From: Methylocystis rosea SV97
GTDB lineage: Bacteria; Pseudomonadota; Alphaproteobacteria; Rhizobiales; Beijerinckiaceae
Assembly: GCF_000372845.1 (NCBI RefSeq)
Contig: NZ_KB889963.1
Location: 558,001 to 622,000, forward strand
Direction: 5' to 3'
DNA length: 64,000 nucleotides
This document shows positions 55,849-64,000 of the stretch, one piece after another; position 1 is the first letter of the stretch, and each line of letters begins with the position of its first letter. The notes under the pieces were generated by a model. It ran no database searches. It saw only the letters and a program-made list of their open reading frames with translations, and was not told the origin of the DNA. The translations under genes were made by a program, and so were the position numbers.

Positions 55849-55919
55849 GCGCGAGTGGACAGCGCGGCCGCTACTCGCTAACTCGCTACTCACTATTGGC
55901 TACTCGCTCTCGAAAAGTC

Positions 55920-56561
55920 ATGCTTCCAACTCCATCCAGCCGCCGCGGCATTGTCCTCATCCTTTCCTCGCCCTCCGGCGCGGGCAAGACGACGCTAACG
56001 CGGATGCTGCTGCAGGACCGCGATCTCGATCTGACGCTGTCGATTTCGGTGACGACGCGCACAAGACGTTCGAGCGAAGTCGACGGCATCCACTACAGCT
56101 TCATCCCCGAGCGTCGATTCGCCGCCATGCGCGAAGCCGGCGAACTTTTGGAATGGGCCGAGGTTCACGGCAATTTTTACGGCACGCCGCGCGGGCCGGT
56201 CGAAGACATTCTTGCGCAAGGCCGCGACTGCCTGTTCGACATTGATTATCAGGGCACGCGCCAGGTGCGCGAGAAGATGGGCGCTGACGCCGTCACTGTC
56301 TTCATCCTGCCGCCGTCGATGGATGAACTGCGCGCCCGACTTGAACGGCGCGCTGAGGATTCGCGCGAGGCGATGGCGCGGCGGCTGGAGAATGCGCGAA
56401 AGGAAATCGCGCGATGGAAAGATTACGACTATGTGATCGTCAACGACGATCTGCAGCGCGCCTTCGACGATCTGATCGCGATCCTGCGCGCCGAACGGCA
56501 GAGACGGCCAAGGCGCGATAAGGAAATCGAGCAATTCGTCGCCAAGCTTTTGAGCGAATAG
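55920..56561 (+). CDS. gmk: Guanylate kinase
   Basis: Phosphorylates GMP to GDP. The 213-aa P-loop kinase has LILSSPSGAGKTTLTRMLL (about residue 12), SVTTRTRRSSEVDGIHYSF (GMP-binding, about residue 42), the VHGNFYGTPR segment and a lid with RRAEDSREAMARRLENARKE. ATG 55920 is used; an upstream frame through a repetitive TACTCGCTA tract is not coding-like. It follows yicC by 71 bases, the region between being a short direct repeat of ACTCGCTACT. Confidence 0.95.
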   Translation: MLPTPSSRRGIVLILSSPSGAGKTTLTRMLLQDRDLDLTLSISVTTRTRRSSEVDGIHYSFIPERRFAAMREAGELLEWAEVHGNFYGTPRGPVEDILAQGRDCLFDIDYQGTRQVREKMGADAVTVFILPPSMDELRARLERRAEDSREAMARRLENARKEIARWKDYDYVIVNDDLQRAFDDLIAILRAERQRRPRRDKEIEQFVAKLLSE

Positions 56562-56592
56562 CTCTTCGCGCGCGGCGCGCTATCTCGTCACC

Positions 56593-56952
56593 ATGGCGCC
56601 TATTGCTCTCAAGCGCGTTTATGAGCAAGCCGAAGCGGAAGACGGAACCCGCGTGCTCGTCGATCGGCTTTGGCCGCGCGGGCTGCGCAAGGACAAGGCG
56701 GACCTTGATCTCTGGGCGAAGGACGTTGCGCCAAGCAATACGCTGCGGCGCTGGTTCGACCATAGACCTGAGCGGTGGGAAGAATTCCAGAAGCGCTATC
56801 GCGCCGAACTTGCCGCGCCCGAGGCGCAGCCGCAGGTCGAGGCGCTTCGCGCATTGACGCGCAAGGGCCGCGTCACATTGCTCTATGCGGCGCGCGATGA
56901 ATCGATGAACAACGCCGTCGTGCTGCGAGACGATCTGCGCAAGCGTCACTGA
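56593..56952 (+). CDS. DUF488 family protein (YeaO-like)
   Basis: A 119-aa protein of DUF488/YeaO type. The family signature is [20 protein letters not shown] (about residue 20), then [20 protein letters not shown] and [17 protein letters not shown]. The fold resembles a small MazG/SAM-independent enzyme, but biochemical function is unknown. It follows gmk by 31 bases and overlaps the convergent rsmA 3' end by 7 bases. Confidence 0.9.
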   Translation: MAPIALKRVYEQAEAEDGTRVLVDRLWPRGLRKDKADLDLWAKDVAPSNTLRRWFDHRPERWEEFQKRYRAELAAPEAQPQVEALRALTRKGRVTLLYAARDESMNNAVVLRDDLRKRH

Positions 56953-57896
56953 GCCAAAAGCGCATTGGCCAGAGCGACGAAGCCCACGACGTCGATTTCT
57001 TCCGCGCGTTTGGTTTCGTCTATTCCGGCCGCCACGAGCAGCGCCGACGCGTCGACGCCAAGCGACTTCAAACTTTGCCGCAACATCTTGCGGCGCTGTC
57101 CGAAGGCGGCTTGCGAGACGCGCGACAACGCGCGTGGATCGCAGTGAAGCGGCGTGGGATTTGGCGTCAGCTCAATGACGGAAGAGGTCACTTTCGGTGG
57201 CGGCGTGAAGGCGGCGGGCGACACATCGAAGAGAATGCGCGCTTTCGTGCGCCAGCCGCACAGCACCGCGAGCCGACCATAATCGGCGCGCTCTTTCGGC
57301 GTCGCGACAATGCGCAGCGCGACCTCTTTTTGAAACATCAGCACATAGCGATCGAAGACCGAGGGCCAGGGTTCCGCTGCGATCCACCGCGTCAGCAGCG
57401 CCGTGGCGACGTTATACGGAAGGTTGGCGCAGATGCGCGCAGAAGCTCCGTTGTCATTCCCGACGGGCCGAAGGTCGAGCGGGGAATTGGCATTTTTTTC
57501 GGAATCTGCCCTGGATTCCCGATCGCTCGTTTCACGAGCGTCGGGAATGACAGGCGCGTGAGTCCGCACGAGCGCTGCAATGTCTGTCTCCAGCGCATCG
57601 CCTTCGACGATCGTCAGCCGGCCTGGATAATACGCTGCAATCTCTTCGAGCGCCGGCAAACAACGAGGATCGCGTTCGACGGCGATGACTCGCGCGCCTT
57701 GCTCGAGCAGCGCGCGCGTCAGCCCGCCGGGACCGGGCCCGATCTCGACGATGATCGTGTCATCGAAAGGTCCGGCGGCGCGGGCGATGCGCGCGGTGAG
57801 ATTGAGATCGAACAGAAAGTTCTGTCCAAGCGATCTTTTTGCGTCGAGTCCGTAACGGGCGACGACCTCTCGCAGCGGCGGCAGCGCGTCGGCCAC
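56946..57896 (-). CDS. rsmA: 16S rRNA (adenine(1518)-N(6)/adenine(1519)-N(6))-dimethyltransferase with a 33-codon palindromic-repeat insertion
   Basis: Dimethylates A1518 and A1519 of 16S rRNA (KsgA). The 316-aa protein has [20 protein letters not shown] (about residue 18), the SAM site [20 protein letters not shown] (about residue 49), [19 protein letters not shown] and the catalytic [15 protein letters not shown] (about residue 160). Between the last two, bases 57453-57551 are a palindromic intergenic repeat translated in frame, so the protein is ~33 residues longer than homologues. The insert lies in the loop before motif IV. The reading frame is intact, so the enzyme is probably functional. 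The GTG start directly follows the pdxA stop. Confidence 0.94.
   Translation of the reverse strand: MADALPPLREVVARYGLDAKRSLGQNFLFDLNLTARIARAAGPFDDTIIVEIGPGPGGLTRALLEQGARVIAVERDPRCLPALEEIAAYYPGRLTIVEGDALETDIAALVRTHAPVIPDARETSDRESRADSEKNANSPLDLRPVGNDNGASARICANLPYNVATALLTRWIAAEPWPSVFDRYVLMFQKEVALRIVATPKERADYGRLAVLCGWRTKARILFDVSPAAFTPPPKVTSSVIELTPNPTPLHCDPRALSRVSQAAFGQRRKMLRQSLKSLGVDASALLVAAGIDETKRAEEIDVVGFVALANALLAQ
57453..57551. repeat. Palindromic repeat, type A (copy 2), in frame inside rsmA
   Basis: The element starts GTCATTCCCGACGGGCCG and ends GCGTCGGGAATGAC; arms pair as GTCATTCCCGACGC/T... with GGGAATCCAGGG-type internal ends. It is 99 bp, exactly 33 codons, and its minus-strand translation ([16 protein letters not shown]...) shares VIPDARE..DRESRA with copy 1 at 7487-7593. 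No stop occurs in the rsmA frame. Confidence 0.9.
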
Positions 57897-58895
57897 TTAA
57901 CTGATTCGTCCTGCAAGTTTGATCGCTTCGATCAAACTCGTCGGATCGGCGATTCCTTTGCCGGCGATGTCGAACGCCGTTCCATGATCTGGCGACGTGC
58001 GCACGAAGGGAAGGCCGAGCGTTACATTCACGCCGCGGTCAAAGGCGAGCGTCTTGATCGGAATGAGCGCCTGATCATGCGTCGGACACAGCGCGACGTC
58101 ATATTTCGCGCGAGCGGATTCGTGGAACATCGTGTCAGCGGGAAAAGGTCCAGACGCATTGACGCCGCGCGCGCGCAATTGCGCGATCGCGGGCGCGATA
58201 GTGTCAATCTCCTCGCGGCCAAGCGCGCCCTCTTCGCCCGCATGAGGATTGAGGCCGGCGAAAGCGAGGCGCGGGTCACTGATGTGAAAACGCGCGCGCA
58301 GATCGTGCGCCACAATTTCTCCCGTTTCGACGATCAGTTCGCGCGTCAGGTTTTTCGAGGCGCTGGCGAGCGGAATGTGAATCGTGATCGGAACGACGGC
58401 AAGTTCCTCCGACCACAGCATCATCACCGCGCGGTAATCGCCGCCATAATGGCGATGCGCGAGTTCCGCCAAAAACTCGGTGTGCCCGGGATGTTTGAAT
58501 CCCGCTTCATAGAGAACCGATTTCGCGATCGGATTGGTGACGACCGCGCGCGCTTCACCTTTTGCGACGCACTCCACCGCCTGCTCGATGGAGACAATCG
58601 TTGATTGAGCGTCTTGACGATCAGGACGGCCGGGCGCGCCGGCGACGACATGACGCCCCGTGTCGACGACAGGCAGCGCGCGCGAGAAGACATCGCGGGC
58701 CTGCGCCGCCGTTGTGCTTTCAATCTGGATTTCGAGTGCGAGAGTGGCCGCGACCTGGGCGATAAAGGCCGGAGGGCTGAGCAAGAAAAACGGCGGCAGA
58801 TCGCGTGATTCACGCAGGACATAGGCCATGAGCGCGAGCTCCGGCCCGATGCCTGAAGGGTCGCCTTGAGTGAGGGCGATGGGAGCGAGCGTCAC
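57897..58895 (-). CDS. pdxA: 4-hydroxythreonine-4-phosphate dehydrogenase
   Basis: Oxidises 4-phosphohydroxy-L-threonine in the DXP-dependent pyridoxal-phosphate pathway. From the GTG at 58895 the protein is 332 aa, the usual size; the frame is open further to 58997 without conserved sequence. Features: APIALTQGDPSGIGPELAL (N-terminus), PGHTEFLAELAHRHYGG (about residue 137, metal His), LNPHAGEEGALGREEIDTI (about residue 204) and DQALIPIKTLAFDRGVNVTL (about residue 262). rsmA follows immediately, the conserved pdxA-rsmA order (surA/lptD upstream are not here). Confidence 0.94.
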   Translation of the reverse strand: MTLAPIALTQGDPSGIGPELALMAYVLRESRDLPPFFLLSPPAFIAQVAATLALEIQIESTTAAQARDVFSRALPVVDTGRHVVAGAPGRPDRQDAQSTIVSIEQAVECVAKGEARAVVTNPIAKSVLYEAGFKHPGHTEFLAELAHRHYGGDYRAVMMLWSEELAVVPITIHIPLASASKNLTRELIVETGEIVAHDLRARFHISDPRLAFAGLNPHAGEEGALGREEIDTIAPAIAQLRARGVNASGPFPADTMFHESARAKYDVALCPTHDQALIPIKTLAFDRGVNVTLGLPFVRTSPDHGTAFDIAGKGIADPTSLIEAIKLAGRIS

Positions 58896-59222
58896 GGCTC
58901 TTGGCTGCCCTCGTGGCAGTCGCGGGCGCCGGACCGGAAATTGCGCTGGCGCTGCTTGGTCATGAGCGACTGTGCCGCAGACGCGGCACGAAATCAAACC
59001 GCCCGGCTGTTACGATACATAGACTTAACCTATGGATTCGGCGGGGTGAGCTATCGCTCACGGTGATAGAAATCTTCCTGCCGCAGCTTCCGTAATGCGC
59101 CGCAAAAAACGTTTTATTTTTTTAATGTGCCGCGCCGGTCGCTTCCGGCGCCATCGCGCAGTGAAAAAAGAAGCTCCGGCGGTCCTTTGGAGCCGCGCCG
59201 GAGCTTTTTCTTGACAGTTCGG
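58896..59222. other. Intergenic region upstream of pdxA
   Basis: About 325 bases. It holds GTGCCGC/GCGGCAC (58972-58990) and GGTGAGC/GCTCACG (around 59047-59065) hairpins and an AT-rich stretch (AACGTTTTATTTTTTTAATG) that could be a promoter. No gene is convincing. Confidence 0.5.
59171..59212. terminator. Rho-independent terminator
   Basis: AAGCTCCGGCGG and CGCCGGAGCTTTTT form a stem with a ~15-base loop. On the minus strand it ends CTTCTTTTTTC, which fits termination of the gene ending at 59223. Confidence 0.75.
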
Positions 59223-59465
59223 CTACTGAGCGCCTTCGAGAATGATCGTGCCGCTCGGATCGTGTGGTCCGTCCTCAGTCAGCTGACGCGGATAGTGTCG
59301 CATGACGTCGCGCGGCGTCGCGCTCAAGGCTTCATCGCGCCCGTGTTCGCGCACCGCGTCGCCCCAAACCTCGCGGAAATTATAGTGCCGCTCATATGCG
59401 AAGGCAGAGCCCGCAGAAAGTGCGACCCCGAGCGCCGCAGCGGCAAAGACGAGTTTAAAGGACAT
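59223..59465 (-). CDS. Small secreted hypothetical protein
   Basis: An 80-aa protein with a signal peptide (SFKLVFAAAALGVALSAGSA, cleavage near AFA-YE) and a mature part of ~55 residues rich in charged and His residues (YERHYNFREVWGDAVREHGR; EDGPHDPSGTIIL). ATG 59465 has GGAG 8 bases upstream and is chosen over ATG 59477 and the open frame to 59537. No cysteines. Family not recognised; likely periplasmic. Confidence 0.65.
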   Translation of the reverse strand: MSFKLVFAAAALGVALSAGSAFAYERHYNFREVWGDAVREHGRDEALSATPRDVMRHYPRQLTEDGPHDPSGTIILEGAQ

Positions 59466-59685
59466 CGTATTCTCCATCCCGAACTGCGCTTGCGGGCGGG
59501 ATGCCCGGGCGCCCCTGTGGAGAAGAGAATCCTTCATCTGTTTGTCATAATAAAGTGTAAGCTACTTCACCCTTCTGACGCCCGTGTGCGATGCAGCAAT
59601 CATGCGGTCTCGCCGATCTATCGATAAAACAAATGCGCGCCGCTCAGAGAGCGACGCGCACAAAAATGCTAGACGGCGATAAGGC

Positions 59686-60030
59686 TTAGGCCTTGCCCGC
59701 CGGGGCATGAGGAACGCCTTCTTTGTCGAGCAGAGCGACGAGTTCGCCGCTCTGGAACATTTCCTTGGCGATGTCGCAGCCGCCGATGAATTCATTCTTC
59801 ACGTAGAGCTGCGGGATCGTCGGCCAATTGGAATAGGCTTTGATGCCGTCACGTATCGCGCCGTCGGCGAGCACGTTGATGGCCTTATAGGGCACGCCGA
59901 GGTGGTTGAGGATCTGCACCACCTGCATGGAGAAGCCACATTGCGGCGCCTGCGGCGTTCCCTTCATGAAGAGCACGACGTCGGAGGATTCAATTTCGCT
60001 TTTGATGCGGGAGTTGGCGTCTTCGGACAT
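59686..60030 (-). CDS. grxD: Monothiol glutaredoxin, Grx4 family
   Basis: Carries and transfers [2Fe-2S] clusters, usually with BolA. The 114-aa protein has the monothiol site in MKGTPQAPQCGFSMQVVQIL, with the CGFS motif at about residue 31, and the glutathione-binding WPTIPQLYVKNEFIGGCDIA. ATG 60030 is 9 bases after AAAGG; ATG 60036 six bases earlier is the alternative. It is the third gene of purL-bolA-grxD, matching the known Grx4-BolA partnership. Confidence 0.95.
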   Translation of the reverse strand: MSEDANSRIKSEIESSDVVLFMKGTPQAPQCGFSMQVVQILNHLGVPYKAINVLADGAIRDGIKAYSNWPTIPQLYVKNEFIGGCDIAKEMFQSGELVALLDKEGVPHAPAGKA

Positions 60031-60079
60031 TGTCATTTGCCTTTCTTGCGGCGTTCAAGGCGCCGGTTGAGGAGAGAGA

Positions 60080-60310
60080 TTAGGGCGCGCGCGTCGTCAG
60101 CTGCAGCGCATGCAATTCGCCGCCGAGCCGGTCGCCGAACGCGGCGTTGACCATCTGGTGCTGCTTGACGCGGGTGAGCCCGCGGAAGCTTTCGGAGACG
60201 ACCGTCGCCGCCCAATGATCGTCATCGTTGACGAGCGCGGTCAGCTCCACCTGCGCGTCGGGTATGGCGGACTTGATGAGACGCTCGATTTCAGCGGAGG
60301 GCATGGGCAT
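60080..60310 (-). CDS. BolA family protein
   Basis: A 76-aa BolA-like protein. It begins PMPSAEIERLIKSAIPDAQV and has the conserved VVSESFRGLTRVKQHQMVNA with the His implicated in binding a shared Fe-S cluster with CGFS glutaredoxins, then LGGELHALQLTT. ATG 60310 lies one base after the purL stop; a second ATG at 60304 is possible. It precedes grxD, the usual BolA-Grx4 pairing in alphaproteobacteria. Confidence 0.94.
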   Translation of the reverse strand: MPMPSAEIERLIKSAIPDAQVELTALVNDDDHWAATVVSESFRGLTRVKQHQMVNAAFGDRLGGELHALQLTTRAP

Positions 60311-60311
60311 T

Positions 60312-62558
60312 TTATGACACCTGTGTCGAGAAAGCGCACGAAAGCGCGTTGTCATCTCCGGCCATGAAGGCCGGCAGCGGGGCTTCATGCGCCTTGCGCA
60401 GCTCGGTCAGCAATATCGGCGCCTCGCCGGGCAGGATCAAGGCGTCGCCGCCGACGCGGCCGATCGCCAGAATGGGCACGCCCGCCGCCGCGCCCTCTCG
60501 GACCACCTCTACGGCGTTCTCGCCCTGCGGGATGGTGACGAGATAGCGCGCCTGATCTTCCCCAAACAGCGTCGCGTGCCCAGGGCCCGATGGGAGCGCC
60601 GCGATTTCGGCGCCCATGTCGCCGGAGAGCGCCATTTCCGCGAGCGCGACGGCGAGACCGCCATCCGAGAGATCATGCGCCGCGCTGGCGCGCCCGGAAA
60701 GAATCAGTCCCCGAAGGAAGTCGCCGTTCCGGCGCTCGGCGGCAAGATCGACCGGCGGCGGAGCGCCCTCCGTGCGCCCGCAAAGGTCATGCGCATAGGC
60801 TGACTGGCCGAGCCAGCCCTTCGTCTCGCCGATGAGCAGGATTCCATCGCCGTCTCTGGCGAAGCCGGTTTGCGCCGCCTTGGCGACGTCGGCGATGAGT
60901 CCGACCCCGCCGATCGCCGGGGTGGGCAGAATGCCGGCGCCCTGCGTCTCGTTGTAGAGCGAGACATTCCCGGAAACGATGGGGAAATCCAGCGCCCGCG
61001 CGGCTTCGCCGATTCCCTCCAGGCAGCCGACGAACTGGCCCATGTATTCTGGCCGCTCGGGATTGCCGAAATTCAGATTGTCGGTGAGCGCCAGCGGCGT
61101 CGCGCCGCGCACGGTGATGTTGCGCCAGCTTTCGGCGACCGCCTGCTTGCCGCCCTCGTAAGGGTCGGCGGCGCAATAGCGCGCCGTGACGTCGGTGGTT
61201 AGGGCCAGGCCTTTCGGTCCCTCCTCCACCCTGACCACGGCGGCGTCGCCGCCGGGCGGCCGCACGCTATTGCCGAGAATGAGGTGATCATACTGCTCCC
61301 AGACCCAGCGCTTCGAGCAGAGATTCGGCGTCGCGAGCAGCTTCAGCAGCGCGTCGCGGTTCGACAGGGGCGGTTTGATCGACGCCGCATCGAGCGCCGG
61401 CTGTGTCGGCGTTTGCGTCCAGGGACGGTCATAGAGCGGCGCCTCGTCGCCCAATTCCTTGATCGGCAGATCGACCTTCACCTCGCCCCTGTGCTTGACG
61501 ACGAAGCGCAGCGTGTCAGTCGTACTGCCGATGATCGCGAAGTCGAGCCCCCATTTTTCGAAGATCGCCTCGGCCTGCGCTTCAAGTTCGGGCTTGAGAA
61601 CCATGAGCATGCGCTCCTGGCTCTCCGAGAGCATCATTTCATAGGCGGTCATGCCCTCTTCGCGGCATGGAACGGCGTCGAGGTCGAGCTCGATGCCGAG
61701 ATTGCCCTTGGCGCCCATCTCCACCGCCGAAGATGTCAGTCCGGCGGCGCCCATATCCTGGATGGCGATGACCGCGCCCGACGCCATCAGCTCCAGGCAA
61801 GCCTCGAGCAGCAGCTTCTCCGAAAAAGGATCGCCGACCTGCACGGTGGGGCGCTTTTCCTCGGCGTCCTCCTCGAAGGACGCCGAAGCCATGGTGGCGC
61901 CGTGGATGCCGTCGCGGCCGGTCTTGGAGCCAAGATAAACGATCGGATTCCCGACGCCGGCGGCGGCCGAGTAGAAGATCGAGTCTGTGCGGGCAAGCCC
62001 GACCGCCATGGCGTTGACGAGAATATTGCCGTCGTAGGAGGCGTCGAATTCCGTCGAGCCGCCAACCGTCGGCACGCCGAAACTGTTGCCATAGCCGCCG
62101 ACGCCGGCGACGACCCCGGCGACGAGCCGCCGCGTCTTGGGATGCGACGGGCGACCGAAGCGCAGCAGGTTCAAGCAGGCGATCGGCCGCGCCCCCATCG
62201 TGAACACATCGCGAAGGATGCCGCCGACGCCCGTCGCCGCGCCTTGATAGGGTTCGATAAAGGACGGATGGTTGTGACTCTCCATCTTGAAGACGCAGGC
62301 GTCGCCATCGCCGATGTCGATGACGCCGGCGTTCTCGCCCGGACCGCGAATCACCCAGGGCGCTTTGGTCGGAAGCTTGCGCAGATGCACGCGCGACGAT
62401 TTGTAGGAACAGTGTTCGTTCCACATCGCCGAAAATATGCCGAGTTCGGTGAAGCTCGGCGTGCGGCCGATGAGAGTCAGGATGCGCGCATATTCATCGG
62501 GCTTGAGGCCATGAGCGGCGGCGAGCTCCGGCGTAACGGCGGGTTCGGTCGCGCTCAC
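60312..62558 (-). CDS. purL: Phosphoribosylformylglycinamidine synthase subunit PurL
   Basis: Converts FGAR and glutamine-derived ammonia to FGAM in purine synthesis, with PurQ and PurS. The 748-aa protein is the small, three-subunit-type PurL. Features: [20 protein letters not shown] (about residue 41, catalytic His), [20 protein letters not shown] (about residue 90, His of the active site), [20 protein letters not shown] and the C-terminal [20 protein letters not shown]. purQ and purS are not in the window. First gene of a purL-bolA-grxD operon. Confidence 0.96.
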   Translation of the reverse strand: MSATEPAVTPELAAAHGLKPDEYARILTLIGRTPSFTELGIFSAMWNEHCSYKSSRVHLRKLPTKAPWVIRGPGENAGVIDIGDGDACVFKMESHNHPSFIEPYQGAATGVGGILRDVFTMGARPIACLNLLRFGRPSHPKTRRLVAGVVAGVGGYGNSFGVPTVGGSTEFDASYDGNILVNAMAVGLARTDSIFYSAAAGVGNPIVYLGSKTGRDGIHGATMASASFEEDAEEKRPTVQVGDPFSEKLLLEACLELMASGAVIAIQDMGAAGLTSSAVEMGAKGNLGIELDLDAVPCREEGMTAYEMMLSESQERMLMVLKPELEAQAEAIFEKWGLDFAIIGSTTDTLRFVVKHRGEVKVDLPIKELGDEAPLYDRPWTQTPTQPALDAASIKPPLSNRDALLKLLATPNLCSKRWVWEQYDHLILGNSVRPPGGDAAVVRVEEGPKGLALTTDVTARYCAADPYEGGKQAVAESWRNITVRGATPLALTDNLNFGNPERPEYMGQFVGCLEGIGEAARALDFPIVSGNVSLYNETQGAGILPTPAIGGVGLIADVAKAAQTGFARDGDGILLIGETKGWLGQSAYAHDLCGRTEGAPPPVDLAAERRNGDFLRGLILSGRASAAHDLSDGGLAVALAEMALSGDMGAEIAALPSGPGHATLFGEDQARYLVTIPQGENAVEVVREGAAAGVPILAIGRVGGDALILPGEAPILLTELRKAHEAPLPAFMAGDDNALSCAFSTQVS

Positions 62559-62904
62559 TTAACCTCGCATTGACGTGAAAATCTCGGCGGCTCTTCGCGC
62601 GTCTTCGCCGCGCTGCGGCGGCGCAAGGAATACTGTGCGCCGTCTGGCGCGGCAAGCCGCGCACACGCCTAAAATCGCATCTAAGACGCTGTGCATGGCA
62701 GCGCCTGCAGCAAAGCTATGTTCGCTATCCCACATGAATCTCAGGGGATTGTTGCCTGATAGCCACAGCGGCCAAGAATGAGCATGCCACAGCCTAATTT
62801 TGCATCAGAGTTAGTTGCATTACCAAAAATTTATAGCAACGTGAACGGGACTTCGGCGCCTTCGTCGTCGACCGTCTACCGCAGAATTTAATCCGGGGGT
62901 TCCG
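62559..62904. other. Intergenic region between divergent purL and omp genes
   Basis: About 345 bases with both promoters. The half nearer omp is AT-rich (TTAGTTGCATTACCAAAAATTTATAG), suiting a promoter. I see no gene, terminator or known operator. Confidence 0.5.
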
Positions 62905-64000
62905 ATGAAGAATTTTGTTCGCGGCGCGTTAGCCGCACTTTTGGTCGGGAGCGTGGGCGCCGCCGCCCAGGCCGCCGACCTGCCCAGGTATAAAGCGCCG
63001 CCGCCGCCGCTGCCGCCGGCCTTCACCTGGACGGGCCTCTACGGGGGCGTCAACATCGGTTACGCCTTCGGCGACACCACTCGGGAAACGGGCGGCCTGG
63101 GCTATCTCTCCGGCATTCCGGTCGTTGGGGCGGCTCCGCTAGCGCCCCTTGGCTCCACCTGGAGCGTCGGGCAAGATCTGCACGGCATCGCCGGCGGCGC
63201 ACAGCTCGGCTACAATTATCAGTTCAACCCATGGCTCGTCCTCGGCGCCGAGGCCGACATCCAAGCCACCGATGCGGTCTCCCACAGCCGGTCGACCCTC
63301 GGGCGGTCCGACGCCGCCGGAGGCCACCTGCAGAGCATGAATTCGACGAAGAACGTCGACTGGTTCGGCACTGTGCGCGGACGGGTCGGCTTCACTCCGA
63401 TTTCGATACCGAATCTGATGATCTATGGCACGGGCGGTTTCGCCTATGGCCAAGTCGTCAACAATGTGGGGTTCGCCGATAATTTTCTCAATCTGGGAAT
63501 AAGCGGCATCGGCAACGGCTATTACGACAACACCAAAACCGGCTGGACCGCGGGCGGCGGCGTCGAATGGTCGCCGTCCATGTTCCCGTCATGGTCGCTC
63601 AAGGCCGAATATCTCTATGTCGATCTCGGCTCGACGTCCGCCAATTCCGTGCCGCTCAACGGCGGCGTCCCGGCCCTGATCGGCCCCACATCTCCTGTTT
63701 TCGCCGCGACGCATAGCTCGCCGACGCGCTTTCAAGTCGTTCGCGCGGGCATCAACTGGCACTTCGATCCCTTCGCGGTCGCAGCGCCTTTGAGCGCGGG
63801 CGGCGCTCTACCCTCCATCAAGGGACCGCCGCCGGCCTTCGTCGACAGCTACCAGCCGTTTCAGGTGCGCCTGAAGGTTGCCGGCGTCATTCCGCTCAAC
63901 GGCCATGGCACGGTCTACGACTCGGGCTCCGGATATCCCGGCTTGGGCTCCATTGGTCGGCTCTCGGGGCTGACCGGCTATAATGGCGTCATTGCCGGCG
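62905..64000 (+). CDS. Outer membrane beta-barrel protein, possibly two-barrel fusion (3' truncated by window edge)
   Basis: The frame is open from ATG 62905 to the window end (365 codons). The signal peptide (VRGALAALLVGSVGAAAQAA) and Pro-rich YKAPPPPLPPAFTW linker, then WTGLYGGVNIGYAFGD, are Omp25-type. The first barrel appears to end near residue 290 in TRFQVVRAGINWHFDPF. The chain then continues with a Pro/Ala linker and QVRLKVAGVIPLNGHGTVYD, resembling the first strand of OmpW-type barrels. So it may be a fusion of two barrels; the remainder is outside the window. Confidence 0.85.
   Translation, partial: MKNFVRGALAALLVGSVGAAAQAADLPRYKAPPPPLPPAFTWTGLYGGVNIGYAFGDTTRETGGLGYLSGIPVVGAAPLAPLGSTWSVGQDLHGIAGGAQLGYNYQFNPWLVLGAEADIQATDAVSHSRSTLGRSDAAGGHLQSMNSTKNVDWFGTVRGRVGFTPISIPNLMIYGTGGFAYGQVVNNVGFADNFLNLGISGIGNGYYDNTKTGWTAGGGVEWSPSMFPSWSLKAEYLYVDLGSTSANSVPLNGGVPALIGPTSPVFAATHSSPTRFQVVRAGINWHFDPFAVAAPLSAGGALPSIKGPPPAFVDSYQPFQVRLKVAGVIPLNGHGTVYDSGSGYPGLGSIGRLSGLTGYNGVIAG

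Overview
The window is a GC-rich chromosomal segment from an alphaproteobacterium of the order Hyphomicrobiales (Rhizobiales). The evidence is the C4-type 5-aminolevulinate synthase, a complete nepR-ecfG/phyR general stress response locus, the lptB-rpoN-hpf-ptsN gene order and the Omp25-type beta-barrel proteins. The overall style recalls methylotrophic families such as Methylocystaceae/Beijerinckiaceae, but no methane- or methanol-oxidation gene lies here, so the family is an inference. Nearly all of it is ordinary chromosome. There is no rRNA, tRNA, CRISPR array, insertion sequence or prophage that I can see.

Layout. 1-7.6 kb: end of an RND efflux pump, AhpD-like and rhodanese proteins, carbonic anhydrase, an alpha/beta hydrolase-patatin pair, tadA, a frameshifted RluB-type pseudouridine synthase and rsmD. 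7.6-20.5 kb: mutS, a DUF3616 protein, a three-gene membrane micro-operon with two 24-codon proteins, maeB, ugd, hemA, a PduO-type adenosyltransferase and a small Tyr/Gly-rich secreted protein. 20.6-25 kb: a DUF2182/DUF1326/SDR/DUF938 cluster divergent from a LysR regulator. 25-28.6 kb: a cobalamin-riboswitch operon (TonB receptor plus two unknown proteins). 28.6-34 kb: M20 peptidase, fumC, then the NepR-EcfG/PhyR stress module and a KGG-repeat protein. 34-41.4 kb: ptsN, hpf, rpoN, a methyltransferase, lptB, leuD, DUF2243 and a membrane/cNMP-binding protein. 41.6-47 kb: acs, then an accessory patch with an AT-rich HEPN/Ymh-like gene, a decayed deaminase, a SOUL protein, SOUL fragments and an intact Tat-type deaminase. 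47-59 kb: fatty-acid and envelope genes fabD, omp, fabG-acpP-fabF, mltG, yicC, gmk, DUF488, rsmA and pdxA. 59-64 kb: grxD, bolA, purL and the first part of a large outer-membrane protein.

How parts connect. A perfect GGAAC-N16-CGTT promoter precedes nepR-ecfG, and a second perfect copy precedes the Tyr/Gly-rich secreted protein at 20107. A near copy precedes the membrane micro-operon at 13255. These suggest a local PhyR-EcfG regulon. Three types of palindromic intergenic repeat are scattered through the window, and one lies in frame inside rsmA, adding 33 codons to a 16S rRNA dimethyltransferase. That is the most unusual feature I found.
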